DNA from: Bdellovibrionales bacterium
GTDB lineage: Bacteria; Bdellovibrionota; Bdellovibrionia; Bdellovibrionales; UBA1609
Direction of reading: 5' to 3'
DNA length: 64,000 nt
NCBI GenBank assembly: GCA_020628165.1
Contig: JAHDFM010000016.1
Span: forward strand, 18,542-82,541
Shown in pieces: positions 1 to 9,705 of the stretch (position 1 is its first letter; the number at the start of each line of letters is the position of its first letter). A program made the position numbers and the translations under genes. Below the pieces are notes generated by a model. That model had not been told where the DNA came from, searched no databases, and saw only the letters and a program-made list of their open reading frames with translations.

Positions 1-795
1 CACAACTGCTTTTAAACTTTCTGACAGTAAAGATCTAATTTGCGCTTGAGCCCCTTCGGGGAAAACATCAATAATACGGTCAACGGTTTTTGCAGCACTG
101 TTAGTGTGTAAAGTTCCAAAAACTAAGTGCCCAGTTTCAGCTGCCGTCAGTGCGAGTTCAATGGTTTCTAAATCACGCATCTCACCCACAAGGATGATAT
201 CTGGGTCTTCTCTAAGGGCAGCTTTCAGTGCGTTTTTAAAAGACTTAGTATGACTAGAAACTTCTCTTTGGCTGATGAGTGATTTTCTATTCTCATGAAC
301 AAATTCGATTGGGTCTTCCACAGTTAAAATGTGTTTTGACTTCGTTAAATTGATAGAGTGAATCATTGCTGCAAGAGTTGTTGATTTACCAGAACCTGTT
401 GGACCTGTAACAAGAACCAAACCTCTATGAAAAGCGGTGAAGGACTTTAGAATATCAGGCATACCTAGATCATCAAGTGACATAATCTCAGTAGGGATTT
501 GTCTGAACACAGCCGCAAGTCCACGACGCTGCATAAACACATTACAGCGAAAGCGCCCGACTCCTTCTAATGTGTAGCTGCAATCAAGCTCCCACTTTTC
601 TAAAAATTTCTTTTTTTGTTTTTCTGGCACAATAGAAAACACAAGATTTTGAACATCAGCTGAAGAAAGAGGTGCAATTTCAAGGGGAATCATATCACCA
701 CTGATACGCATAATGGGTGCTGCACCAGCACTTAAATGCAAATCGGAAGCATCTTTTTCAATCATAATTTTAAACAAATCATCAATGGCAGCCAT
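1..795 (-). CDS. pilT: Type IV pilus twitching motility ATPase PilT (partial, C-terminus off window edge)
   Basis: Reverse-strand translation begins MAAIDDLFKIMIEKDASDLHLSAGAAPIMRISGDMIPL and includes a Walker A (PVGSGKST/PTGSGKST-like) and VEDPIEFVHE...ALREDPDIILVGEMRDLETIELALTAAETGHLVFGTLHTNSA; no stop before base 1. Confidence 0.93.
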   Translation of the reverse strand, partial: MAAIDDLFKIMIEKDASDLHLSAGAAPIMRISGDMIPLEIAPLSSADVQNLVFSIVPEKQKKKFLEKWELDCSYTLEGVGRFRCNVFMQRRGLAAVFRQIPTEIMSLDDLGMPDILKSFTAFHRGLVLVTGPTGSGKSTTLAAMIHSINLTKSKHILTVEDPIEFVHENRKSLISQREVSSHTKSFKNALKAALREDPDIILVGEMRDLETIELALTAAETGHLVFGTLHTNSAAKTVDRIIDVFPEGAQAQIRSLLSESLKAVV

Positions 796-1013
796 ATTTT
801 ATCCCTCTTGTTATGTCTTTATATCGGAGGTAAATTGTTAAAATTAAAGGGGGAGTTTGAAAAAATATGGGTTTGCTACCGGCCTAAAGTATAATTAGAG
901 ATGATTGATTTTTGTTAATAAGCGAGTAATATCAAAGTCTAGTTTGTAAATTAGCTAAGAACTCAAGTGATATTAAGTATTAAGAAGCAATCCTGGCAAC
1001 CAACGGAGACAGC

Positions 1014-2549
1014 ATGTCTGAAATTTTAATCAATGTAAGACCAGGTCAAACACGTGTCGCCTATCTCGATGAAAAAGTGATCACCGACTTTAAAGTTCAG
1101 CGAAAAACAATGCCGACTCATGTAGGTTCAATTTTTAAGGGCAAGGTCATTCGAGTGCTTCCGGGCATGCAAGCCGCGTTTGTCGATATTGGTCTCGAGA
1201 AGGCAGCCTTTCTATATGTGGGTGACATAGTTTCACAAGGTTTGAAGGTTGACGAAAATATCGAAAGTGAAGCTCAAGAAGAAGAGCCATTTATAAAACG
1301 AGTTGAAGGAACGGCTCAGCAAACAAATGAAACTTTACCACCTATTCAAGATTTAATTTCACTAGGGCAGGAATTGATGGTGCAAGTTGCAAAAGACCCT
1401 CTGGGAACAAAGGGTGCCCGCATCACAACGCATATCACTTTACCAGGACGACACTTAGTTTATATGCCAACTGTGAATCACATTGGAGTTTCAAGAAAAA
1501 TTGAAAACGATGAAGAGCGCAAGCGCTTAGAAAAACTAATTAGTGGCTTAAATCCGAATGGAGGTGTGATTGTTCGTACCATCGGCGAAGGGCGCCAAGA
1601 AGATGACTTTAAGTCTGATTTAGCTTACTTGAGCAAAATTTGGAAAGACGTCGACAAAAACTATAACAATAAAAAAAATATTGGCCTCGTTCATTCAGAG
1701 ATAAATATGGAACTTGTCACTCTCAGAGATATGCTCAGCGATGAGGTTTCACGCGTTTTAGTTGATGATAAATCGACCTACAAAAAAGTAGTTCATTTTG
1801 TTGGACAATTTATGCCTAAGCTAAAATCAAGAGTGGTTTTATATGATGATGCCAAGCCACTTTTTGATATGTATGACATAGATTTAGAAATCTCGAGATC
1901 GTTAGGCCGAAGAGTATGGCTCAAATCTGGTGGTTATATTGTCTTTGATGAAGCTGAAGCCTTGGTGGTTGTCGATGTCAATACGGGAAGTTTCGTCGGT
2001 AAAAAAGACCTTGAAGAAACCATTTTTAAAACCAACATAGAAGCCGCCAAAGAGATCTCTCACCAATTGATGATCAGAAACTGTGGTGGCATTATCATTA
2101 TAGATTTCATCGATATGGAAAAACAGATCCATAGAGATAAAGTTTTGCTGGCACTGCAGTCTGAAATGCAAAAAGACAAAGCCAAACACACCATCGTTTC
2201 CATGTCTGATTTAGGCTTAGTGGAGATGACCAGGAAGCGCACTCGCCCAAGCTTGCGATCAACGATGTGTGAGCCTTGTCCTTATTGTGAGGGCAAGGGT
2301 TACGTAAAACAAAAGATGACGGTTGCACAAGAGATCCTACGAGAGATCGAACGAGAGTTAAGCCTTCAAACCAACAAAGAAAACTTACACGTACGCATTA
2401 GATGTCATGCCGAAGTGGCCGACTGGTTTTACTCCGAAGAGACCGACATGATCGATAAATTTGAAAGTAATAACAATACTTCTATCTCAGTAAAAATCGA
2501 ACCAAGCTTTCACATAGAACAGTATGAAATCAGCTGGGGCGAAGTATAA
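1014..2549 (+). CDS. rng: Ribonuclease G/E family protein
   Basis: 511 aa; MSEILINVRPGQTRVAYLDE, GSIFKGKVIRVLPGMQAAFVDIGLEKAAFLYVGDI (S1 domain), VVVDVNTGSFVGKKDLEETIFKTNIEAAKEISHQL and CPYCEGKGYV Zn-link motif. Confidence 0.95.
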   Translation: MSEILINVRPGQTRVAYLDEKVITDFKVQRKTMPTHVGSIFKGKVIRVLPGMQAAFVDIGLEKAAFLYVGDIVSQGLKVDENIESEAQEEEPFIKRVEGTAQQTNETLPPIQDLISLGQELMVQVAKDPLGTKGARITTHITLPGRHLVYMPTVNHIGVSRKIENDEERKRLEKLISGLNPNGGVIVRTIGEGRQEDDFKSDLAYLSKIWKDVDKNYNNKKNIGLVHSEINMELVTLRDMLSDEVSRVLVDDKSTYKKVVHFVGQFMPKLKSRVVLYDDAKPLFDMYDIDLEISRSLGRRVWLKSGGYIVFDEAEALVVVDVNTGSFVGKKDLEETIFKTNIEAAKEISHQLMIRNCGGIIIIDFIDMEKQIHRDKVLLALQSEMQKDKAKHTIVSMSDLGLVEMTRKRTRPSLRSTMCEPCPYCEGKGYVKQKMTVAQEILREIERELSLQTNKENLHVRIRCHAEVADWFYSEETDMIDKFESNNNTSISVKIEPSFHIEQYEISWGEV

Positions 2550-2955
2550 AGTGCCAAATTCTGTTAGTCTAAAGACTCATAAAGGGCAGTGCTTCTGCGG
2601 ACAGGTTGAGTTCACCATCCAAACCCAGCAAACAAAATTTTACATGTGTCACTGCTCAGGTTGCCAAAAAGTCTACGGCAACCTGTTTGCAAGTTACTTT
2701 CAAGTTAAAAAAAATCAATTTAAATTACATAAAGGTGAAATTAAAATTTTTAATTCATCAAAAAATAGACAGCGTGCATTCTGCTCCCATTGCGGAACAC
2801 AAATCTATTACGACAACAAAGAAACAGACAAATTAGATATCTCTGTTGGAATCCTCGAAAATTTTGAGGAGCTTGAACCCGTGGCTCACATTCATGTGAC
2901 CAACAAACATTTTAATCTAAAAAACATAGAGTGTCTTAAGCAGTATGATGACTAA
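2524..2955 (+). CDS. GFA (glutathione-dependent formaldehyde-activating-like) family zinc protein
   Basis: CFCGQVEFTI...MCHCSGCQKVYGNLFASYFQV...FCSHCGTQIYYD Cys-pair pattern. Confidence 0.85.
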   Translation: MKSAGAKYKVPNSVSLKTHKGQCFCGQVEFTIQTQQTKFYMCHCSGCQKVYGNLFASYFQVKKNQFKLHKGEIKIFNSSKNRQRAFCSHCGTQIYYDNKETDKLDISVGILENFEELEPVAHIHVTNKHFNLKNIECLKQYDD

Positions 2956-2996
2956 ATTTCGTTTTTATTAAATATATATTATAAGGGGTCTAAAAA

Positions 2997-3356
2997 ATGA
3001 CATTAAATCACCTCCATATTGGAAGTACAAATTTAGAGAAATCACAAAACTTCTATAAAACGTTTTTTGGTTTTAAAAAGAAATTCTCTCATGGAGATAA
3101 AGGCGTGTTTCTTGAAGATGATAAAGGTTTCTTAATGGCTATTGATGAATACGACATAGTCGAACCTTTCCCAAGTTGGTTTCATATTGGTTATTGCCTT
3201 GATAGCAAAGAACAGGTCAAAAATATTTACGATAACATGCTTAAAAACGACATTAAGATATTAAAAGATTACGAAGAGTATGGTGATGAAGCTGCCGCTT
3301 TTTACGCCTATGATCCTGATGGCAATAAGATTGAAGTGAGTTGGCATAAAGACTGA
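2997..3356 (+). CDS. VOC (glyoxalase/bleomycin resistance) family protein
   Basis: LNHLHIGSTNLEKSQNFYKTFFGFK...FYAYDPDGNKIEVSWH. Confidence 0.88.
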   Translation: MTLNHLHIGSTNLEKSQNFYKTFFGFKKKFSHGDKGVFLEDDKGFLMAIDEYDIVEPFPSWFHIGYCLDSKEQVKNIYDNMLKNDIKILKDYEEYGDEAAAFYAYDPDGNKIEVSWHKD

Positions 3357-3708
3357 TTTATGAGTTCGTTTTTTGAACTGTTTACATGATAGGTTTGTTT
3401 TTTCTCACTTAAATAGTCTTTGTAGATAGCATTTTACTTTAGGCTTTTAGTGTCTGATTCTAGCTCAGGGTTCGTTAATAATCTAATAATTTCAATAATA
3501 TATATGTTTTGGTTCCTTTCTTCTTAGGTTGTTATGGCTTGTGCTGGTGTTGAAAATGCGATTCATTACATTGCATTTTTTATAGTAATTTAAGATACTT
3601 ATGCTTGCTGTGGGCAAATGAAAATGATGTATTATTAGGCTTTAATTTGTTGACAGCAAACTGGAGACATGGCACTTATGACAATTCTACATCATATTTG
3701 GAGGAAGC

Positions 3709-4254
3709 ATGTACGCTATAGTACGAACAGGCGGAAAACAGTACAGAGTTAAAGCTGGCGATAAAGTTAGAGTTGAAAAGTTAAATAAAAATTTAGGTGA
3801 TGAATTCGAAATTCCTGAGGTTTTATGGATTGGTGGAGCTGATAGCTTCTCTGGTGATCCGGTGATTGATGGTGCAAAAGTTGTTGCTGTTGTGACTCAT
3901 CAAAACAAAGCCGCTAAAGTTTTAGTTTTTAAGAAAAAAAGACGTCAAGGTTACAGAAGAATGCGTGGTCACAGGCAGTGGTACACGGAGCTCTTCATTA
4001 AATCGATCACAAATCCAAAAGGTGAAGTGAGCCAAGCTGACGGTGAAGCTAAAGTCTACGACGAAGCTTACAAAGCAAAAATGAAAGAAGAGCGTTCTGC
4101 AGCTAAGAGCACTGATGCTTCAGAAAAAAAGCCTGCTAAAAAAGCAGCCGCTAAGAAAAAAACTAAGAAGAAGGCTTCTGCAAAAAAGAAAACCAAGAAA
4201 AAGGTAACTAAAAAGAAGTCGACAACTAAAAAAAAGACAACAAAAAAGAGTTAA
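3709..4254 (+). CDS. rplU: 50S ribosomal protein L21 with long Lys/Ala-rich C-terminal extension
   Basis: MYAIVRTGGKQYRVKAGDKVRVEKL...GYRRMRGHRQWYTELFIKSI, followed by ~75 aa Lys-rich tail; immediately upstream of rpmA. Confidence 0.95.
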   Translation: MYAIVRTGGKQYRVKAGDKVRVEKLNKNLGDEFEIPEVLWIGGADSFSGDPVIDGAKVVAVVTHQNKAAKVLVFKKKRRQGYRRMRGHRQWYTELFIKSITNPKGEVSQADGEAKVYDEAYKAKMKEERSAAKSTDASEKKPAKKAAAKKKTKKKASAKKKTKKKVTKKKSTTKKKTTKKS

Positions 4255-4267
4255 TTAGGAGTTAGTC

Positions 4268-4531
4268 ATGGCATCGAAAAAAGCCGCAGGTAGTACCAAG
4301 AACGGAAGAGATAGTAATAGTAAACGTTTAGGTGTTAAAAAATTTGGTGGTCAGAACGTTAAGCCTGGCATGATCCTAGTTAGACAACGTGGAACAAAAT
4401 TTCATGTTGGCAAAAACGTTGGGATTGGTAGAGACCATACAATTTTCTCTTTGATTGACGGTGTTGTTAAGTTTGAACACCTTGATAAAAGACGCCTTAA
4501 AGTGAGCGTTTATCCAAAAGCAGCTTCTTAA
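4268..4531 (+). CDS. rpmA: 50S ribosomal protein L27
   Basis: [65 protein letters not shown]. Confidence 0.97.
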   Translation: MASKKAAGSTKNGRDSNSKRLGVKKFGGQNVKPGMILVRQRGTKFHVGKNVGIGRDHTIFSLIDGVVKFEHLDKRRLKVSVYPKAAS

Positions 4532-4555
4532 GTTCTAAATAAAAAATCATAGACA

Positions 4556-5587
4556 GTGAAATTTATTGATGAGGTCCACATTACAGTTAAGTCTGGAAAA
4601 GGCGGGCCAGGATGCGTTAGTTTTCGCAGAGAATCTCACGTACCTCGCGGTGGCCCAGATGGTGGTGACGGCGGTAAAGGTGGCGATGTCATCATCCAAG
4701 TCAATAATCAGCTGTCATCCTTACTCGATTTAAAATTCAAAACAAAATACAGTGCTAAAAATGGTTTACCAGGTTCATCGAATAAAAAATCTGGGCAGAA
4801 TGGTGCAGATCTTGTTTTAGATGTGCCACCAGGCACCCTTGTTAAAGATAAAAATTCACAACTCATTGTTGATATGGCTGATTTTCAAGAATTCACTTTG
4901 CTGAAAGGTGGACTTGGAGGCAAAGGAAATTGTTTTTACAAAACAAGTGTTCACCAAGCACCAGAGATTGCACAAAAAGGAATGCCTGCTGAAGAAAGAG
5001 AAATTAGTTTGGAACTCAAGGTCCTTGCCGATATTGGTATCATTGGTTTGCCGAATGTTGGTAAGTCGACTTTAATTTCACGCATTTCATCTGCAAAACC
5101 AAAAATTGCTGACTATCATTTCACTACGTTAGTGCCTAACCTTGGTGTCGTGAAGGTGGAAGAGGGTAAAAACTTTGTAGTTGCAGATATTCCCGGGTTG
5201 ATCGAAGGCGCTCATACCGGTCAAGGTTTAGGCATTCAGTTTCTTCGTCACATTGAAAGAACCAAAGCGTTTGTTCATATGATTGATGCTTCTGATTTGA
5301 GTCCACAGCCACCGGTAAAGGCATATGAACTTATCAGTAATGAACTAGAAAAGTACGACCAAGAAAAGCAATTTCAAGAGCACTACCTTGATTTGTCAGA
5401 TCGCCAAGAGATTGTTGTTTTTAGTAAGATTGATACCTTGTCTGAAGAGGCCTTACAAATCAAGGTGGATGAATTCAAACAAAGTACAGGGATTGAACCA
5501 ATGGTGATATCTTCTGTCGTTGGTAAAAACATAGACGCACTTAAATATAAGATGTCAGATTTGGTGTATAAGGAAGAAGATGAGTAA
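4556..5587 (+). CDS. obgE: GTPase ObgE/CgtA (GTG start)
   Basis: MKFIDEVHITVKSGKGGPGCVSFRRE, GLPNVGKSTLI, DIPGLIEGAHTGQGLG; downstream of rplU-rpmA. Confidence 0.97.
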   Translation: MKFIDEVHITVKSGKGGPGCVSFRRESHVPRGGPDGGDGGKGGDVIIQVNNQLSSLLDLKFKTKYSAKNGLPGSSNKKSGQNGADLVLDVPPGTLVKDKNSQLIVDMADFQEFTLLKGGLGGKGNCFYKTSVHQAPEIAQKGMPAEEREISLELKVLADIGIIGLPNVGKSTLISRISSAKPKIADYHFTTLVPNLGVVKVEEGKNFVVADIPGLIEGAHTGQGLGIQFLRHIERTKAFVHMIDASDLSPQPPVKAYELISNELEKYDQEKQFQEHYLDLSDRQEIVVFSKIDTLSEEALQIKVDEFKQSTGIEPMVISSVVGKNIDALKYKMSDLVYKEEDE

Positions 5588-6584
5588 TTACATACTATTT
5601 GGTGGCAGTTTTAATCCCCTACACATTGGACATGTGAATGTCATAGAAAATTTGTTGCAGGCTTACCCTGAAGATCAAATGATTCTTCTTCCATCTTACA
5701 AAAGCCCACTCAAAGAGTACGACTACGACCCTGGTGTTGAGCACCGATATAACTTTTTAACGAGTTTTTTTGAGCATAATAAACAAATTAAGGTCGACGA
5801 TTTAGAACTGAAAAAAGGTGAGCGAGTTTTTACAATTGATGCTTTGCCAGCGCTTTTTGAAAAGTACAATATTGAAAATTTAAAGTTAGTGGTGGGAACA
5901 GATCAGTTGCTTCAGTTTCATAAATGGAAAGCCTATAAAGGCATTCTTGAAAAAGTAGATTTGGTGGTCGTTAGCCGTCCAGGCTTTGATTTTGCGGGTG
6001 TTGAAGACCTCAATGAGAATTTATTAGAGTTAGTTGAGGACTATCAAGATTCAACTTTAAAGTTAAAAAGTGGTCGAAATATTTATATTCATGAGCTTTC
6101 ACACAACATTGATATATCTTCGTCGTACATCAGGTCTCACTTGCGCAAAGGCGCTGATATGAGTGAGCACTTGCCAGAGGGTTCGCTTGAGTTTTTTGAA
6201 AAACATGAACTTTATAAACCAATTAAATTTAAAGTGGAGTCCTATGAAGATTTCACGAAAGATTGCTTTCATATTTTAAAAGAAAAAAACGCTCTTGGTG
6301 TTTTAGCGTATGATGTAAGAAGTATAACACAGCCTTCGGAGTTTAACTTAATCGCTTCTGGAACTAATATTAGGCAAACATCTGCTATCGCTGAAAACTT
6401 AATTAAAACAGTTAAGAAGAAATATGCCTTATCACCACTGACTGTTGAAGGTTTGTCAGAAGGTCGTTGGGTGGTGATTGATTACGGCTCTTTGATTGTG
6501 CATGTTTTTTATGATTTTATTCGCAGTGAATACAACCTTGAAGAGTTGTGGTCTAAGGGTGTGTTGCTAGAAAGTGATGAGTAG
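5580..6584 (+). CDS. nadD: Fusion of nicotinate-nucleotide adenylyltransferase (NadD) with ribosomal silencing factor RsfS
   Basis: N-term ILFGGSFNPLHIGHVNV ... ISSSYIRSHLRKG (NadD); C-term LGVLAYDVRSITQPSEFNLIASGTNIRQTSAIAENLI...EGRWVVIDYGSLIVHVFYDFIRSEYNLEELW (RsfS); 334 aa. Confidence 0.92.
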   Translation: MSNYILFGGSFNPLHIGHVNVIENLLQAYPEDQMILLPSYKSPLKEYDYDPGVEHRYNFLTSFFEHNKQIKVDDLELKKGERVFTIDALPALFEKYNIENLKLVVGTDQLLQFHKWKAYKGILEKVDLVVVSRPGFDFAGVEDLNENLLELVEDYQDSTLKLKSGRNIYIHELSHNIDISSSYIRSHLRKGADMSEHLPEGSLEFFEKHELYKPIKFKVESYEDFTKDCFHILKEKNALGVLAYDVRSITQPSEFNLIASGTNIRQTSAIAENLIKTVKKKYALSPLTVEGLSEGRWVVIDYGSLIVHVFYDFIRSEYNLEELWSKGVLLESDE

Positions 6585-7060
6585 TGAAAAAAGTTAAACT
6601 GATGTTCCTGCAGTCAGGAAGTGAAGACTGGCTAGGTGCCGCTCAAAAAGTGTATGAAAAAAAACTCAACCACTTTGCTAATTTTGAGTTAGTTGCCATA
6701 AAAACAAAATCGATCGCCAGAGATCAAAAAAATATCAAAATTGCTAAAGAAAAAGATTTAATCCTTAGTAAACTCACAGACAAAGACTACCTAATTGCCA
6801 TGTACGAAAAGGGAAAGGCTTTTAAGTCATCCGTGCAGTTTGCTGATTATTTCAAACAAAAAGTAGAAATGCCAGGAAAAGATATCGTGTTCTTAATTGG
6901 TGGTAGCTACGGCTTGCATGATGATGTTTTAAAAAGAGCCGACCAAGTGATGACCTTATCAAACTTAACTATGAGTCATCACATCGCTCAATCTGTATTA
7001 CTAGAGCAAATTTATAGAGCATTTACAATTATAAAAAATCTTCCTTACCACAATGAATAA
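6584..7060 (+). CDS. rlmH: 23S rRNA pseudouridine1915 N3-methyltransferase RlmH
   Basis: 158 aa; FLIGGSYGLHDDVLKRADQVMTLSNLTMSHHIAQSVLLEQIYRAFTIIKNLPYH; start overlaps the stop of the nadD-rsfS ORF. Confidence 0.95.
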   Translation: MKKVKLMFLQSGSEDWLGAAQKVYEKKLNHFANFELVAIKTKSIARDQKNIKIAKEKDLILSKLTDKDYLIAMYEKGKAFKSSVQFADYFKQKVEMPGKDIVFLIGGSYGLHDDVLKRADQVMTLSNLTMSHHIAQSVLLEQIYRAFTIIKNLPYHNE

Positions 7061-7241
7061 TTTTTAATTGATGACTTATATTTATGAAGTCGATTGTCAG
7101 AGATGAGTTAAAAAAGTTTTTTTGTTATTTTTGTCCCAATATTTTTAATAAAATACTACGAAAGTTTAGTAATATCCAAATAGGATTTTTGATTAACTAT
7201 AATATGTTACTTTTTAAAGTATTTTATTTTATTCTTTAGCT

Positions 7242-8114
7242 ATGAAATTTTTTTTATTAACAAGTATTTCCATAATCATTATTGGTTGTTCTACCTTTGA
7301 GATAGAAACATCTGGTCATAACAGAAGCATTAGCAGTGTGTCGGTTGAAAATATTGATGAGAATTCTTTATTTGATTATGGTAAAATTTATGATGTTTTA
7401 ATTAAATTTAAAAACTTAGACATTTTTCCTGTTATATCTGGAAGAATTGATACTATTGATCAAGAATATGAAATATGTAATCAAGACTTCTCAGATGAAT
7501 CAATAGTTTATAATATATTTAAAAATTTAATTTCTAAATTTAAAGCTACCGTGAGCGAAAGATTTAAATTATATCGCTGCGAAGAGAAGGGCTCAAGTTT
7601 TGTTGCTTGGTTTCCGAATTTATCAATTTATTATGAAGAACAGCTTGTCCAAAAAATTATTGATAAGTTCGGGCAAGAATATGGTAGTCGTATGATTAAT
7701 ACAGTCATAGCCCATGAGTTGGCCCACTTTATTCATGAGTTTTCAACAATAGAAAGTGTATCTGGTCATGAAGGGTTATCAGTTAATAATTTAGTTTCAG
7801 AAAATATTATTGATCGTCCTAAAAGATGTCTTGATGAAGACGAAAATCATGGAAGTAATAAAATTTTAGGTTGTATACAAGAATTGGGCGAGCTTTCACA
7901 TTTCGAAATAGATGCTTATGGTGCAGCACTTCTCTATGCAAATGGTTATAATGACTTCGAGAAGCCCTTTGTTGATTTTTTAAATTATCATACAGAACTA
8001 AAACTTCTGAATGAATCAGACGAAAAATATATCAAGAGAAAAAAAATTAGGCATAGGGTGAGAGTTAGATTTTTTAAACAATCTGTAAAAGGATTAAAAA
8101 AATATTTTAATTAA
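7242..8114 (+). CDS. Putative lipoprotein with HExxH zinc-metallopeptidase-like motif
   Basis: N-term signal with lipobox-like IIIIGCST; internal IAHELAHFIHE. Confidence 0.55.
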   Translation: MKFFLLTSISIIIIGCSTFEIETSGHNRSISSVSVENIDENSLFDYGKIYDVLIKFKNLDIFPVISGRIDTIDQEYEICNQDFSDESIVYNIFKNLISKFKATVSERFKLYRCEEKGSSFVAWFPNLSIYYEEQLVQKIIDKFGQEYGSRMINTVIAHELAHFIHEFSTIESVSGHEGLSVNNLVSENIIDRPKRCLDEDENHGSNKILGCIQELGELSHFEIDAYGAALLYANGYNDFEKPFVDFLNYHTELKLLNESDEKYIKRKKIRHRVRVRFFKQSVKGLKKYFN

Positions 8115-8135
8115 TAAAAAAGATCTATATAAAAC

Positions 8136-8399
8136 TTAGCTAACTTTTAATTTTAAACCCTCTTTTTTGAGTTGGTAGGTTAGAGCTACTTTTACAAGCC
8201 ACTCAGGGGGGAGATCTAGTTTTTCTGCTAGAGACTTGCAAAGTTTTATGCTTACATTTGAACGATTGGCTTCAAGGTCACAAAGTCGTTGCTTTGAAAT
8301 TCCTAAGGTCTTCGCAAAAGCAGATTGAGTTAATTCTTCTCCTTGTCTATGAGCTTTTAAAAACTCACCTAATGATAAAACTCTTTTTTTAGTACTCAT
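8136..8399 (-). CDS. XRE-family HTH antitoxin-like regulator
   Basis: LGEFLKAHRQGEELTQSAFAKTLGISKQRLCDLEANRSNVSIKLCKSLAEKLDLPPEWLVK. Confidence 0.85.
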   Translation of the reverse strand: MSTKKRVLSLGEFLKAHRQGEELTQSAFAKTLGISKQRLCDLEANRSNVSIKLCKSLAEKLDLPPEWLVKVALTYQLKKEGLKLKVS

Positions 8400-8695
8400 G
8401 CTTATTTACCTCAACTATTTGAATGATTTCATAACGACCACTTTCAATTTGTTTGTAAATTACGCGATATGCTTTGGAAAGGCGAACGGATCGTTGTCCA
8501 TTACGCTTGCCTATGAGTGGCTCATCATTAAAGCTCTTTATAGAGCCTACTTTTCCTGGGGCCAATTTCATTAATTAAATCACACCAATAATCAAATTTA
8601 GTTCTAATATGATTAGGAACTTTTTTAAGTTGCTTTTCGGCTTTAGTAGAAAGCAGTATTTTAACTTTGTTAGAGTACGCTAATTTTACGTACAT
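8389..8695 (-). pseudogene. RelE/HigB-like toxin, frameshifted (two frames needed)
   Basis: From ATG at 8695: MYVKLAYSNKVKILLSTKAEKQLKKVPNHIRTKFDYWCDLINEIG..., continuing in another frame as ...KVGSIKSFNDEPLIGKRNGQRSVRLSKAYRVIYKQIESGRYEIIQIVEVNKHEY (ORF 8389..8571); overlaps the start of the HTH gene. Confidence 0.65.
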
Positions 8696-8786
8696 GTCAA
8701 GTTTCCACTAAAGGTGTAACTTTATTATATTTTTGTATGTAATAAGTGTATTGCAATTTAAAGCTCCTTTTTTCGGGTTAGTCTAG

Positions 8787-9458
8787 TCATGAGTTCAGCG
8801 AGTTTAATTTTTCATTTCTGCTTTTAGCTGTTACTTCAAGAATGACCCACGATCGAAAGTGTTTGGGTTGGTTAAGGGCGCGGTAAACGGCTTCAGAAGT
8901 CGAGCCAGTTGTAATAACATCATCAACAAATATAATTTTTTTATTTTTTAAGACATCAGCTCGTTCACATGAAAAGACTTTTTTCATGCGTTCTCTTTTA
9001 TTTAAACGCTTTTGATTAGATGGAGTTTTGTCTATTAGTAGATTGTAAGCTGGCAAGCCAGTTTGCTTTGCTAGAGCTAGAGCGAGTAACTGAGCGTGAT
9101 TAGCTTTATATTTCTTTCCAGGGGCTGATAAAAAAACAGTGTCCTTACAGAGTGGTTTGTAGTCTTTAGCTTTAAACAATAACCAACTTGCAAAGTTGAT
9201 GTAGACTTCTTCACTATGACCGTATTTTAATTGGTAAACTATTTTTTTGAGGTAGTTATCAGAGGGGCTTTCCCAAGTGTATAACCTGCTAACGGATCTG
9301 TTGTAGTTCATGCTAAAAAAGCCAGTTTCAAGGGCTTTGTAATGAAGAGCTTTCCAGCAGCCATTACAAAAGCAATTGACCTGGCCGGTGCGGTCTAAAC
9401 AAATGCCACAACGGCGTATTAAATTGAGTTCTTTGTACATGTTGGTAGTTAGCTGCAA
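8787..9458 (-). CDS. comF: ComF family amidophosphoribosyltransferase-like protein
   Basis: CGICLDRTGQVNCFCNGCW zinc-finger-like N-term; KIIFVDDVITTGSTSEAVYRAL PRPP-binding motif. Confidence 0.88.
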   Translation of the reverse strand: MQLTTNMYKELNLIRRCGICLDRTGQVNCFCNGCWKALHYKALETGFFSMNYNRSVSRLYTWESPSDNYLKKIVYQLKYGHSEEVYINFASWLLFKAKDYKPLCKDTVFLSAPGKKYKANHAQLLALALAKQTGLPAYNLLIDKTPSNQKRLNKRERMKKVFSCERADVLKNKKIIFVDDVITTGSTSEAVYRALNQPKHFRSWVILEVTAKSRNEKLNSLNS

Positions 9459-9705
9459 GAGTCTAAACTGCTTATCTCTTTTACAATAAAGTTTTAGTGG
9501 AGGTTCGTGTTATGGATATTCTGGCTTTGGTTTTTCGCTTAACTTCGATAAGGTTTTAAAGTCGCAATAAGTATTTCGCTCTGCTCAAATGACCAACCTA
9601 GCTCAGAAAAATCGATTTTGTTTATAATGACCTGTCTAGATCAGAGTTTTTTACGTTAGCGCACACAAGGATAGTTTAATTTGGCAAAAAAGATTAAATA
9701 CTAAA

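Noticed and set aside
1902-2328. Antisense ORFs 1902..2189, 2060..2242, 2107..2328
   Set aside because: Fully inside the strongly supported rng gene on the opposite strand; no recognisable domains.
3650-3680. TTGACA-like box upstream of rplU as promoter
   Set aside because: -35 match is good but no convincing -10 at 16-18 bp spacing; not reported as a feature.
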